Shown here in pieces: positions 8,314-18,744 of a DNA stretch of 50,793 nt. Each line of letters begins with the position of its first letter. The first letter of the stretch is position 1. The position numbers and the translations under genes were made by a program. The notes under the pieces are model-generated. The model did not search any database. It was given only the letters and a program-made list of their open reading frames with translations, and was not told where the DNA came from. This DNA is from Oscillospiraceae bacterium (GTDB lineage: Bacteria; Bacillota; Clostridia; Oscillospirales; CAG-272), in the NCBI GenBank assembly GCA_015063855.1, contig SVTI01000003.1, positions 1 to 50,793 of the forward strand, read 5' to 3'.

Positions 8314-11139
8314 TTATACTTCCTTAAACTTATTAACAGCATAACATGTATCACTTAACCACTTTTTATTTGTAAGTGTATTTGTAAATGAGATATTAGC
8401 TGTTTCTTTAGCTTTTACAGTTACGGTTCTTGAGGTTGCGGTAACCGCAGAAGCACCGTTTACCGATACCTTGACTGAGGCTTTTGCATATCTCCAGCTC
8501 CAATCTGTACGCTCTGATACCTTATAATTACCTACAGGAAGATCATTTATAGTGACAGAGCCATTACCGTAAACAATAACGGTCATATTGATTGATTTGG
8601 TAGCAGTGCTTGTTCCGACTACATCAAAGATGAATGCTTGATCTTCATCGGGAATACCGCCATTCTTGATAACGGTTTTTTTAATTGTAAGGTTACCTAA
8701 CTGAATAGCCAAAATAATGTCAAGCTCAAGAACAGGCTTGCCTGTATTACCGGGAGTGAGATCACTTGCGGTATAAACGAATTTGAAGCTTTCAAAGAGC
8801 TCTGTGTTAAAGTTGGTAAGATTTGTTAATCTGAACTTTGAAAGATCAGTTGAAGTTACCGTACCTGAGCCGGAAATTACAACATTTCTTCCGTCATAAA
8901 GGTTCGAGTCGGTAAGACCAAGTGTAATTTTAATTCTTTGATTGCCAAAATTAAAATTGGAAGCCTTAGTTATCACCTTGGAACCTGATGCAGTATCCTT
9001 GGTAGTTGTGGAGGGCAAATAAAAATCATCATTAGGACCGCAATTGGTAAATCTGACTGTTCCGCCAAGATAGAAGACACCGTCCTGATATACTGCGCCT
9101 CCTATAGGTGCGTTGCAGTTAGAAATAATACCTCCGGACATATCAACGGTACCGCCTATATTATTATATATCGCACCGCCCTGATTCGCCGAACAGTTAT
9201 CGATGAGGCCGGAAACAAAGTAGAAAGCACCCTGTGTTACGGCAATGGCACCTCCGTTACCTTTAGCGCCTGCAGTACAGTTAACGATCTCAGCGCCGTT
9301 AAGGTAGGTAAATCCAACATTACATACAGAGCCGCCGTATTCAAGATTACCTCTGATAAGAGTAAAGTTTGAATTTAGATGTGCTGTACCATAATTTTCT
9401 ATATGTCTAAGCTTATTATTGGTATCAAAGATAAGCTCACCGTATTCTTTGGAGGTATCATTTGAGCCGAAATTAACAACCATAGCATTGGTTGGATTGG
9501 AATTCGAGCCTATGATTATACCATTTATGATCTTACGGTTCCATGTAGCGGTACAGCTTGAACCGGCTCTGGCGTCATTCTTTCCGCCGGGCTTTTCTCC
9601 CTTATAGGAAGAACGGATAGTTAGATTGTGAGGAATATTAACTGTGTATGCCTCGTTTGTGCTGTTATAAAATACCAGCTCATCATTATTTCTTGATGAA
9701 TTAACAGCATCATAAAGTGTAAAATACCATTTATTGAGCTGAATATTATATACAGATGCGATCTCAAAACGTATAACAGGATATGGGTCAGTGCTGTCTC
9801 CTGCATAATAGCTTACCGCCATTGAGTAAGAAAGATCCATTTCGTTCTGAATAATGATCTTATTTCTGTCGCTCTGAATAACAGGAGTTTTGATATCGGG
9901 CTGTCCGACTACAGGATTAGATTTATAACCTGAAGCGAGAATAATATCGCCGCTTCCCCACTTTTCAACGTCCTCAAGGAAAACAGACACGTTATTGATC
10001 TGATTGATGTTAGAACACCATTTACCGAGATAAGTACCGTATGCAAGATTTACTGAAAGCTTGTTATTATCAATATTCCATGTACCGAGTGCAGGGTTGG
10101 GCTCACGTAGACGAGTTACACCATAATCGGAGTCAACAGCCATTGCAAAATGGTGAATCTGTGTATTACCGACAAGCTCAAGAGCACCGCCATTAAGCTC
10201 AACCATGGGATAAACCTTATTCTCGGGATTCATAGTTGTAAGAAGTACACCTGTTCCCTTGTATCCTGCCTTATTAACGGGATCCGCAGCTATAGTGGTA
10301 TCCATTATGATGCAGCCGTCCGCGATCATAAGTCCGCCGTCTGCAACACGTATTGCAACAGGATTGGGATTTTCAGGACAATGAGCAGATGCATTATCTA
10401 TAAGAACATTGTTCTGCGCATAAAGATGTTTATCAAATCCGGTGTGGATATGAATCATTTCATCAGAATATCCGGGAGCACGCAATACCTGTACAGGTAC
10501 GAATGCAAAACCGGGCCAATGTGCAGAGAAATAATCCTGACCCCAGATCTCACCGTCAGTGGGGACATGATACATTTCGCAGATATAAATACGAATACCC
10601 TTTACATTATTGCCGAATACTCCAAGACCGATATTAAGAGTCGCCCATTCGAGAGCCTGCTCTATAGTGGTACAAATATAATCATGTGTCGCTTCGGGAG
10701 CACCCCAGTATGCAACGGGATTATAAACAGATGCTTCATTATCAAGCCAATATAGACCTGTTACATCATTACCTGAAGGATCCTTCTGTGTTGTATAGTA
10801 AAGAACACAGTAATCACCTGTAGCCTCAGAAATAATGGGTGAACCGAGACGGGTATCGTAAATATGATCCTCATCTACGCGTCCGCCTGCAAGATCTGTT
10901 ACAGAATCATCGGAAACGACCGAATCAATTTCGGCATCTTCATTATTCTTAGGTGTTACAGAGGACTCATTTGAAGTGTCATTTGAAGTATCATCTGTAG
11001 TGTCTGCTTCAGCAGGTAATGTTGTATCTGTAAGTAAAGCTTCTTCTTCGGTAACAAAAAGCTCCTCAGTAGCAAAAGACGGCATCAACATTACAAAGAG
11101 CATCAAGCAAACGAGGGAAAGTGCAAATAATCTTTTCAT
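8314..11139 (-). CDS. large surface protein: signal peptide, beta-helix-like middle, pilin/adhesin-type C-terminal beta domain
   Basis: 941 aa; beta-helix-like repeats (GGAIYNNIGGTVDMSGGIISNCNAPIGGAVYQDG) and C-terminal FIFDVVGT...DLPVGNYKVSERTDWSWRY...FTNT. Confidence 0.75.
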   Translation of the reverse strand: MKRLFALSLVCLMLFVMLMPSFATEELFVTEEEALLTDTTLPAEADTTDDTSNDTSNESSVTPKNNEDAEIDSVVSDDSVTDLAGGRVDEDHIYDTRLGSPIISEATGDYCVLYYTTQKDPSGNDVTGLYWLDNEASVYNPVAYWGAPEATHDYICTTIEQALEWATLNIGLGVFGNNVKGIRIYICEMYHVPTDGEIWGQDYFSAHWPGFAFVPVQVLRAPGYSDEMIHIHTGFDKHLYAQNNVLIDNASAHCPENPNPVAIRVADGGLMIADGCIIMDTTIAADPVNKAGYKGTGVLLTTMNPENKVYPMVELNGGALELVGNTQIHHFAMAVDSDYGVTRLREPNPALGTWNIDNNKLSVNLAYGTYLGKWCSNINQINNVSVFLEDVEKWGSGDIILASGYKSNPVVGQPDIKTPVIQSDRNKIIIQNEMDLSYSMAVSYYAGDSTDPYPVIRFEIASVYNIQLNKWYFTLYDAVNSSRNNDELVFYNSTNEAYTVNIPHNLTIRSSYKGEKPGGKNDARAGSSCTATWNRKIINGIIIGSNSNPTNAMVVNFGSNDTSKEYGELIFDTNNKLRHIENYGTAHLNSNFTLIRGNLEYGGSVCNVGFTYLNGAEIVNCTAGAKGNGGAIAVTQGAFYFVSGLIDNCSANQGGAIYNNIGGTVDMSGGIISNCNAPIGGAVYQDGVFYLGGTVRFTNCGPNDDFYLPSTTTKDTASGSKVITKASNFNFGNQRIKITLGLTDSNLYDGRNVVISGSGTVTSTDLSKFRLTNLTNFNTELFESFKFVYTASDLTPGNTGKPVLELDIILAIQLGNLTIKKTVIKNGGIPDEDQAFIFDVVGTSTATKSINMTVIVYGNGSVTINDLPVGNYKVSERTDWSWRYAKASVKVSVNGASAVTATSRTVTVKAKETANISFTNTLTNKKWLSDTCYAVNKFKEV

Positions 11140-11153
11140 CTTCTCTTCCCTCC

Positions 11154-11735
11154 TTATTCAGCAGTAGGCCAGCCTTCGGCAGTCAATACGTCTTTTCCGT
11201 TATTGTCAGCCTGAACGCCTTCTGCGATAACGTCTATATCGATAGTACAATTCTTACAGGTAGTAAGCTCTTCTGAAATTATAACTTCGTCAATGATAGC
11301 ATCGGTAGAGTCACCTGTTTTTACAATATCCTTATAATAGAACCAACCGTCATCCTCTTCCTTGGTAAGCCAAGACGAAGAAGTTGCAGACTGTACGTAA
11401 ATATGCTCTTCGGGATAATCGACCTCATTACCCTCGCTATCCTTAACGGTTATAACATACTTACAGCGGATATAAGCATCAGCATCGTTATTCTGTACAG
11501 TTACAATTTTACTGATAGGGTCCTTTGAAGGTAATACCTTAATTTCATCCTCAGGATAATCAACAAGCTCTCCTTCGTCGTTAATCATTTTTTCAACGAT
11601 CTCGATATCGAAGCCGCCTGTTGTGATTACATTACGCGCAATTTTCTGTGCGGTAAAGTATGCGGCTGTACCTGTTGCGGCAATCGCAACAAGCAATACA
11701 GCCAATGCGAATACAAGGATCTTTCTTTTCCTCAC
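11154..11735 (-). CDS. SipW-dependent-type (TasA/CalY-like) secreted protein, GTG start
   Basis: 193 aa; LLVAIAATGTAAYFTAQKIARNVITTGGFDIEIVEK; RBS ggag upstream of GTG. Confidence 0.8.
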   Translation of the reverse strand: MRKRKILVFALAVLLVAIAATGTAAYFTAQKIARNVITTGGFDIEIVEKMINDEGELVDYPEDEIKVLPSKDPISKIVTVQNNDADAYIRCKYVITVKDSEGNEVDYPEEHIYVQSATSSSWLTKEEDDGWFYYKDIVKTGDSTDAIIDEVIISEELTTCKNCTIDIDVIAEGVQADNNGKDVLTAEGWPTAE

Positions 11736-11968
11736 AATATCACATCTCCAATCTCAAGTTTTTTCTATCCGGGTCTCCCCCTTGGGAGACAATATCCAAA
11801 TGCAGGACATACAGGAATATCTCAATTACATATCAACCAAGCTTGACCTCATGGTGATAAGGATAACTACAAATAATCGGGATATCCTTGTATGCCCTGC
11901 ATCTGTATTTCAAGATGCAGGGTATAAGGAAGTCGGATTAACCGACGGATATTCAAATTAAATACAAA

Positions 11969-12487
11969 TTAAGCGAGTTCAACAAGCATTGCTTCCCAAG
12001 CTTCAGCTGCAGTGGTAGCTGCATCGTCCTGAATAGCATAAGCTGTGAAGGAAAGAGTAGCCTGAGCTGCTGCGGAAACGTCAGAAACGTCAGAGTCAAC
12101 AGTTACCTGATTGTCCTGAAGTACAGGGTAAGCGGTCTCAGCTGCGTTTTCAATGTAGTAAACGCCTTCGTAACCGGGAACTGCGGTCCAGGTCTTCTCA
12201 ATGCTGTACTTAACGAATTCGGGAAGAGTGCTCTCTACCTTAACGAATACCCAGCATCCGCCGCCGTTGGACTGAACGGTAACAACAGGATCCTTAGCGA
12301 TAGTAGCGCCGGGCTCTACTACGTACTTATCAGTGGTCTCTGTAAGAGTGATTGCGATGCCTTCGCCAACTACGAATACGTTGTCGATGGTCTGAGTCTT
12401 AGCGTTAAGCCAAGCATAGGTGCCGCCGATAGCAGCTCCGAAAAGTAATACAACTGCGAGTACAAGTACTAATGTTCTCTTTTTCAT
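11969..12487 (-). CDS. SipW-dependent-type (TasA/CalY-like) secreted protein
   Basis: 172 aa; LLFGAAIGGTYAWLNAKTQTIDNVFVVGEGIAITLTE. Confidence 0.8.
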   Translation of the reverse strand: MKKRTLVLVLAVVLLFGAAIGGTYAWLNAKTQTIDNVFVVGEGIAITLTETTDKYVVEPGATIAKDPVVTVQSNGGGCWVFVKVESTLPEFVKYSIEKTWTAVPGYEGVYYIENAAETAYPVLQDNQVTVDSDVSDVSAAAQATLSFTAYAIQDDAATTAAEAWEAMLVELA

Positions 12488-12569
12488 TGTTCTTTCTCCT
12501 TAAATTTAATTAACAGGTATTCCTGTCAGAATTTTAAATAATTAAGCAATATAAACTTGACCTTTTATA

Positions 12570-13193
12570 TTACTTAGTGAATGCTGCCCATGCAGCGTCT
12601 GCATCTGCAAAACCAAATGCCTGGATCGCGTGACCCTCAACGTTGATCTGCATGTTGTCGAGATTCTTGAGCTCATTGCCCCAGATTTCGCCATCGAACT
12701 GAACATCAGTAAAGATAGGCTCGAGAACTACTGCAGCGTCGGGAGCAGCAACTGTAGAAGCATAACGATATTCATATACAACAGAAGTCATATCGTCAGC
12801 AACAGTCTTTGCGTTGAGTATCCACTTTTCATTATCCACACCCTTGAAGATGCCATCGAGCTTGTCGCCGAGATAGGTATCGTCAAGTGCATTTTCGAAC
12901 TTTACGGTAACCATCATACGAACATAGGACTCAAGGCTTCCCTCTTCAACTGTAACGGTAGGAGCCTTAGGATAAACTTCACCGGGAACGATGTCCTCAT
13001 AGGTCTGTCCGTAGGAACCGTCATCGTTTTCTTCTGCGCCTTCTTCGTCGATGGAGATATCAACGTTACCTACTGTAAATACGTTCTTTACTTCATCGCT
13101 GTCTGTAAAGTATGCTACTGTAAGTCCTACGCTGAGAGAAACGAGTAAAAGTGCGGATGCAGCAAGTAATAATACTTTCTTTCCTTTCTTCAT
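12570..13193 (-). CDS. SipW-dependent-type TasA/CalY-like secreted protein
   Basis: 207 aa; LLVSLSVGLTVAYFTDSDEVKNVFTVGNVDISIDEEG, closest of the four to the canonical pattern. Confidence 0.85.
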   Translation of the reverse strand: MKKGKKVLLLAASALLLVSLSVGLTVAYFTDSDEVKNVFTVGNVDISIDEEGAEENDDGSYGQTYEDIVPGEVYPKAPTVTVEEGSLESYVRMMVTVKFENALDDTYLGDKLDGIFKGVDNEKWILNAKTVADDMTSVVYEYRYASTVAAPDAAVVLEPIFTDVQFDGEIWGNELKNLDNMQINVEGHAIQAFGFADADAAWAAFTK

Positions 13194-13247
13194 TTGATTA
13201 TAACCTCCTTCTTATAAATTTTAATTTAATTAAGCAGCCTCACGGCG

Positions 13248-13772
13248 TTACTTACTTTTTTTATTCTTTTTGTCATCGAATAATATATCGGGCAAAAAGA
13301 CTATAAACAGAACCACTGCACCGATGGCTATTGAAATATACAATCCGGGCGGATTCTGAATGAAATGAGACAAATAACCCAAAAGCGGAATTGAGAATAA
13401 GGGTTTTCCGATTATATTATTCTCATGAACCGGCTCACCGTCAGGTAATTTGTTTGCATCGCCCTGTGTTTCAAAGGCAAGCTTATCGGGGTCATTCTCA
13501 TCTGTTGTTATATTAATAATTCTGTGAGTTGCGACAGTTTCATCGGGAAGAACAAAGGTGATCGGATCTCCGACCTTAAGATCCTTTATGTCAGTTGATT
13601 TAACATATATAAGTGAACCGACATGGTATGTAGGCTCCATCGAGCCGGAAAGCACCGCGTATGGCTTGACACCGAACAGCCTAACTCCGGCTAATGCAAT
13701 CGCAAGCAACACTATTATAATTACTAAAATATTAGCGATAGTATTCCATATTTTCTTAATTTTGGTTGTCAT
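13248..13772 (-). CDS. sipW: signal peptidase I, SipW/ER-type
   Basis: 174 aa; AVLSGSMEPTYHVGSLIYVK catalytic Ser motif and ETVATHRIINI (His rather than Lys dyad); N- and C-terminal TM segments. Confidence 0.92.
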   Translation of the reverse strand: MTTKIKKIWNTIANILVIIIVLLAIALAGVRLFGVKPYAVLSGSMEPTYHVGSLIYVKSTDIKDLKVGDPITFVLPDETVATHRIINITTDENDPDKLAFETQGDANKLPDGEPVHENNIIGKPLFSIPLLGYLSHFIQNPPGLYISIAIGAVVLFIVFLPDILFDDKKNKKSK

Positions 13773-13834
13773 TATTACCTCAAAAATTCTGAAACGGATT
13801 ATTTATTAATAATCTGTTTCAAAATTACGTATAA

Positions 13835-13863
13835 ATTATAGCACAATATTTTTAATATTGCAA
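13835..13863 (-). promoter_or_regulatory. candidate sigma-A promoter of the sipW operon
   Basis: Minus strand TTGCAA (13858-13863), 17-bp spacer, TATAAT (13835-13840). Confidence 0.6.
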
Positions 13864-13926
13864 TAGTTTTTTAATATTTTTTCACAATAAATTCCATTTG
13901 TGCGAAAAAATATTAAGATTAAATCA

Positions 13927-15201
13927 TTATTTGATGAAATCAAACTCGAAGTCATAAATGCTTACTGTATCCCCGTCACCGCATCCCTTTTCTTCAAGCT
14001 TTTCGATAACACCAGAGTTCTTAAGAACACGCTGGAAGTAGGTAAGCGATTCTCTGTCATCAAAGTTTACAGAGCCCATAACCTTATATAACCAATCAGC
14101 CTCAACGACATAAACACCGTTTTCATTTCGTATTTCAACGTCACGGTTCCCGTCATCGAACACCTCCGGCTCAACGTAGGTACTTTCGAATACTTGCGTG
14201 GGAGGAAGAAGAGAGAGTCTATCCCATACCATAGAAATGAGTTTGTCGATATTATCACGCGTAACAGCGGAAACATATATAAGCTCCCAGCCGTTATCGC
14301 GGACATATTCTTCAAACTCCTCGATGTCTACAAGCTCCTCGTCGATCATATCAGCCTTATTGGCGCAGATGATCTGAGGACGGTCTGCTAATGCTTCACT
14401 GTAGGTAACAAGCTCATTATTAATAAGCTCGATATCATCGATCGGATCATTTCCGTTTAAGCCGGAAATATCAACGACATGAATGAGCAGACGGCATCTT
14501 TCGACATGACGTAAAAACTCGTGTCCGAGACCTGCACCTTCACTTGCACCCTCTATAAGTCCGGGAATATCTGCTGCTATAAAGCCTTCATTGTCTCTTA
14601 CCTTAACAACACCGAGGTTAGGAGAAAGGGTGGTAAAATTGTAATTACCGATCTTTGGTCTTGAGGCACTAATTACTGAAAGAATAGAAGATTTGCCGAC
14701 ATTTGGAAGTCCAACAAGTCCAACATCCGCAATCATTTTAAGCTCAAGGGCTATTTCCTTTTCATCACCCTTGATACCGCTTTTCGCAAATCGGGGGATT
14801 TGGCGGGTAGGAGTGGCGAAGTGCTTGTTACCCCAGCCCCCGCGTCCTCCTCTGCAGACAACAAATTCGTCACAATCGGACATATCCTTGATGATAGCAC
14901 CCGTTTCGGCATCCTTGATAAGCGTTCCTCTGGGAACGAGGAGAATAAGATCCTCTCCGTTCGCACCGTGCCACTTACTGCCTCTTCCGTCGCCGCCGCT
15001 CTGAGCAACGAATTTTCTTCTGTACTTATAATAAAGAAGTGTTGTGGCTCCGTCATCAACCTTAAAGATTATAGAACCGCCGTTGCCACCGTCGCCGCCG
15101 TCGGGACCACCCTTTGCAACGTATTTTTCACGGTGGAATGAAACGCAACCGTTTCCTCCGTCACCTGCTTTACAATAAATTTTTACTCTGTCAAATATCA
15201 T
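13927..15201 (-). CDS. obg: Obg family GTPase
   Basis: 424 aa; Gly-rich Obg fold, G1 GLPNVGKSS, G3 DIPGLIEGA, NKAD, C-terminal Obg domain. Confidence 0.97.
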   Translation of the reverse strand: MIFDRVKIYCKAGDGGNGCVSFHREKYVAKGGPDGGDGGNGGSIIFKVDDGATTLLYYKYRRKFVAQSGGDGRGSKWHGANGEDLILLVPRGTLIKDAETGAIIKDMSDCDEFVVCRGGRGGWGNKHFATPTRQIPRFAKSGIKGDEKEIALELKMIADVGLVGLPNVGKSSILSVISASRPKIGNYNFTTLSPNLGVVKVRDNEGFIAADIPGLIEGASEGAGLGHEFLRHVERCRLLIHVVDISGLNGNDPIDDIELINNELVTYSEALADRPQIICANKADMIDEELVDIEEFEEYVRDNGWELIYVSAVTRDNIDKLISMVWDRLSLLPPTQVFESTYVEPEVFDDGNRDVEIRNENGVYVVEADWLYKVMGSVNFDDRESLTYFQRVLKNSGVIEKLEEKGCGDGDTVSIYDFEFDFIK

Positions 15202-15202
15202 A

Positions 15203-17167
<1,965 letters not shown>

Positions 17168-17247
17168 TTATACTACTCCAATCTTAATAATTAATTATAG
17201 CATATTATTATTTATTTTTCAAGTAAAATTATTCATTAAATGAAACA

Positions 17248-17275
17248 AGAAAACAGGCACTAATGCCTGTTTTCT
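17248..17275 (-). terminator. rho-independent terminator of the 17.3-18.2 kb minus-strand operon
   Basis: AGAAAACAGGC-N6-GCCTGTTTTCT. Confidence 0.75.
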
Positions 17276-17277
17276 GT

Positions 17278-17484
17278 TTATTCAGGATATTTTTCCATCA
17301 AGGTCTTAAATAGCCGGCACCTTGAGTAATCCTTTCTGCAATAGGTATTTTTAAATTTGTTTGTGCTTCGTTTAAAGGTGATCCTGTTATAAGTACAGTC
17401 ATATAACCCTTCGCATACAATAACACCATAGCCGTCCTTGTGATAAAAGGGACATTTTACATAAGCGTCCTCTGAATATTTCAT
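17278..17484 (-). CDS. Cys-rich small protein, phage/mobile-element type
   Basis: 68 aa with 7 Cys (CPFYHKDG...CEGLYDC...YCRKDYSRCRLF); start overlaps the upstream stop as TAATG. Confidence 0.7.
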   Translation of the reverse strand: MKYSEDAYVKCPFYHKDGYGVIVCEGLYDCTYNRITFKRSTNKFKNTYCRKDYSRCRLFKTLMEKYPE

Positions 17485-17837
17485 TATACAAAAACGTAAT
17501 CACGGAAATACAGTGTATCATTTAAACCGAAGATCTTCTTTGCGGCAATTTCTAACGGAGCCTCAAATTTTGAATTTGTACGATTCTTTTTAAACTGTCC
17601 GCAACGCTGTATATTTCCTTCAATTAATATTCTCTGGTCGCGATATATTGAACTTTCTGCAATCAGTGCCAAGTTGCCCCATACAGTAACATCAAATATA
17701 TCGTCGTGATTTTTTACCCTGTTATGCAACCTGAAATTTAATATTGGAGTTTTATCAGATGTATAACTGAGATCAGATATATACTCAACGGTACCCGATA
17801 CGATTATCTTATTGTAATCATAATTCTGTATCGACAT
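17484..17837 (-). CDS. single-stranded DNA-binding protein-like (OB-fold)
   Basis: MSIQNYDYNKIIVSGTVEYISDL...TPILNFRLHN...DVTVWGNLALIAESSIYRDQRILIEGNIQ; start at 17837 behind gaggagg (track start 17900 is probably too long). Confidence 0.65.
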   Translation of the reverse strand: MSIQNYDYNKIIVSGTVEYISDLSYTSDKTPILNFRLHNRVKNHDDIFDVTVWGNLALIAESSIYRDQRILIEGNIQRCGQFKKNRTNSKFEAPLEIAAKKIFGLNDTLYFRDYVFV

Positions 17838-17922
17838 CTTCATTATCCTCCTCTTTTTTATTGTAACAAAAACCGCATGCATCACATTCGCCGTAAGCAT
17901 ATAAACACATATAAGCCATCAT
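17818..17922 (-). CDS. 34-aa Cys-rich microprotein, absent from the supplied ORF track
   Basis: MMAYMCLYAYGECDACGFCYNKKEEDNEDVDTEL; RBS gagagg; overlaps the SSB-like start by 20 nt. Confidence 0.6.
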   Translation of the reverse strand: MMAYMCLYAYGECDACGFCYNKKEEDNEDVDTEL

Positions 17923-17954
17923 TTTACCTCTCTTTCATAAAATGTTTTTGTTAC

Positions 17955-18197
17955 TCAAAGTTTAAGATTTTCGTCAACAGTTGATTTAAAATCTACATAA
18001 TTTCCAAAAAAAATAATATAAACCAGTTCCCTTCCGAAAAGTTCACCTAATATATTAATTTCTCTTGATTTAAATTCGAGCAACCCGTGAAGTTTTAAAA
18101 AAAGAGTTAATCGGTTCATATACAGAATCGGCGCCAGATCTGCTATATGAACATTTTTGAATTTAATATAGTTTAAAAGTATTTTTCCTGCTTTCAT
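17955..18197 (-). CDS. small HTH (Cro-like) protein
   Basis: 80 aa; VHIADLAPILYMNRLTLFLKLHGLLEFKSREINILGELFG resembles phage-type Cro-like HTH proteins; first gene behind a divergent promoter. Confidence 0.55.
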   Translation of the reverse strand: MKAGKILLNYIKFKNVHIADLAPILYMNRLTLFLKLHGLLEFKSREINILGELFGRELVYIIFFGNYVDFKSTVDENLKL

Positions 18198-18211
18198 AGA
18201 CCTAAACCATA

Positions 18212-18232
18212 ATGTTGATTAATAATCTACAT
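18212..18232. promoter_or_regulatory. operator-like 21-bp near-palindrome, site 1
   Basis: ATGTTGATTAATAATCTACAT; palindromic apart from positions 5/17 and the centre. Confidence 0.6.
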
Positions 18233-18234
18233 AG

Positions 18235-18263
18235 ATGATAACACTAAAATTAATATTTGTCAA
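18235..18263 (-). promoter_or_regulatory. sigma-A-like promoter for the Cro-like/SSB operon
   Basis: Minus strand TTGACA (18258-18263), 17 bp, TATCAT (18235-18240). Confidence 0.65.
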
Positions 18264-18279
18264 TAGGATTTCGCAAATT

Positions 18280-18300
18280 ATGTTGATTTTTTTTCTACTT
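18280..18300. promoter_or_regulatory. operator-like site 2 (16/21 identical to site 1)
   Basis: ATGTTGATTTTTTTTCTACTT; overlaps the -35 of the XRE gene promoter. Confidence 0.5.
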
Positions 18301-18311
18301 TTAGTTATAAT
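18283..18311 (+). promoter_or_regulatory. sigma-A-like promoter for the XRE regulator
   Basis: TTGATT (18283-18288), 17 bp, TATAAT (18306-18311). Confidence 0.65.
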
Positions 18312-18339
18312 ATACATATATGAGATAAGGAGTGTTATA

Positions 18340-18744
18340 ATGAATACTTTTGACAAAGCAGGAATCGGACAAAAAATAAGGGAACGCAGAGAAAAGTTAG
18401 GTATGTCCCAGGAGGAGCTTGCTAAGCTTATAGGATATACATCAAGATCTACAATTAATAAGATTGAAATGGGTAAGATAGACATCGCTCAAAGCAAGAT
18501 TGAAAAATTTGCCCGTGCATTGGATATACCTCCTGTCGTACTTATGGGATGGGACTATCCGTTGATATCAGATATGACTCTCCCGAATCTTGATAATCTA
18601 CACGTTAATTCTCCTATTCACAAGATGAGGAATCATTACGAAACAGATCTCTTCAGAATAGTTACACAGCTTAGTAACGACCAACTGAATGAACTTATTG
18701 AATTTGCGAAAAGTCTTTATGAATCAAATAAAAAACAAGACTGA
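18340..18744 (+). CDS. XRE/CI-type helix-turn-helix transcriptional regulator
   Basis: IGQKIRERREKLGMSQEELAKLIGYTSRSTINKIEMGKIDIAQSKIEKFARALDIPPVVLMGW; start set at 18340 behind ataaggag. Confidence 0.9.
   Translation: MNTFDKAGIGQKIRERREKLGMSQEELAKLIGYTSRSTINKIEMGKIDIAQSKIEKFARALDIPPVVLMGWDYPLISDMTLPNLDNLHVNSPIHKMRNHYETDLFRIVTQLSNDQLNELIEFAKSLYESNKKQD

Noticed and set aside
10150-10755. 201-aa plus-strand ORF antisense to the 941-aa surface protein
   Set aside because: The minus-strand gene has a signal peptide and coherent repeats; the plus ORF looks like a frame artefact.
12505-12530. Small hairpin ACAGG-TATT-CCTGT between two TasA-like genes
   Set aside because: Five to six base pairs only with no clear T tract; not distinguishable from chance.
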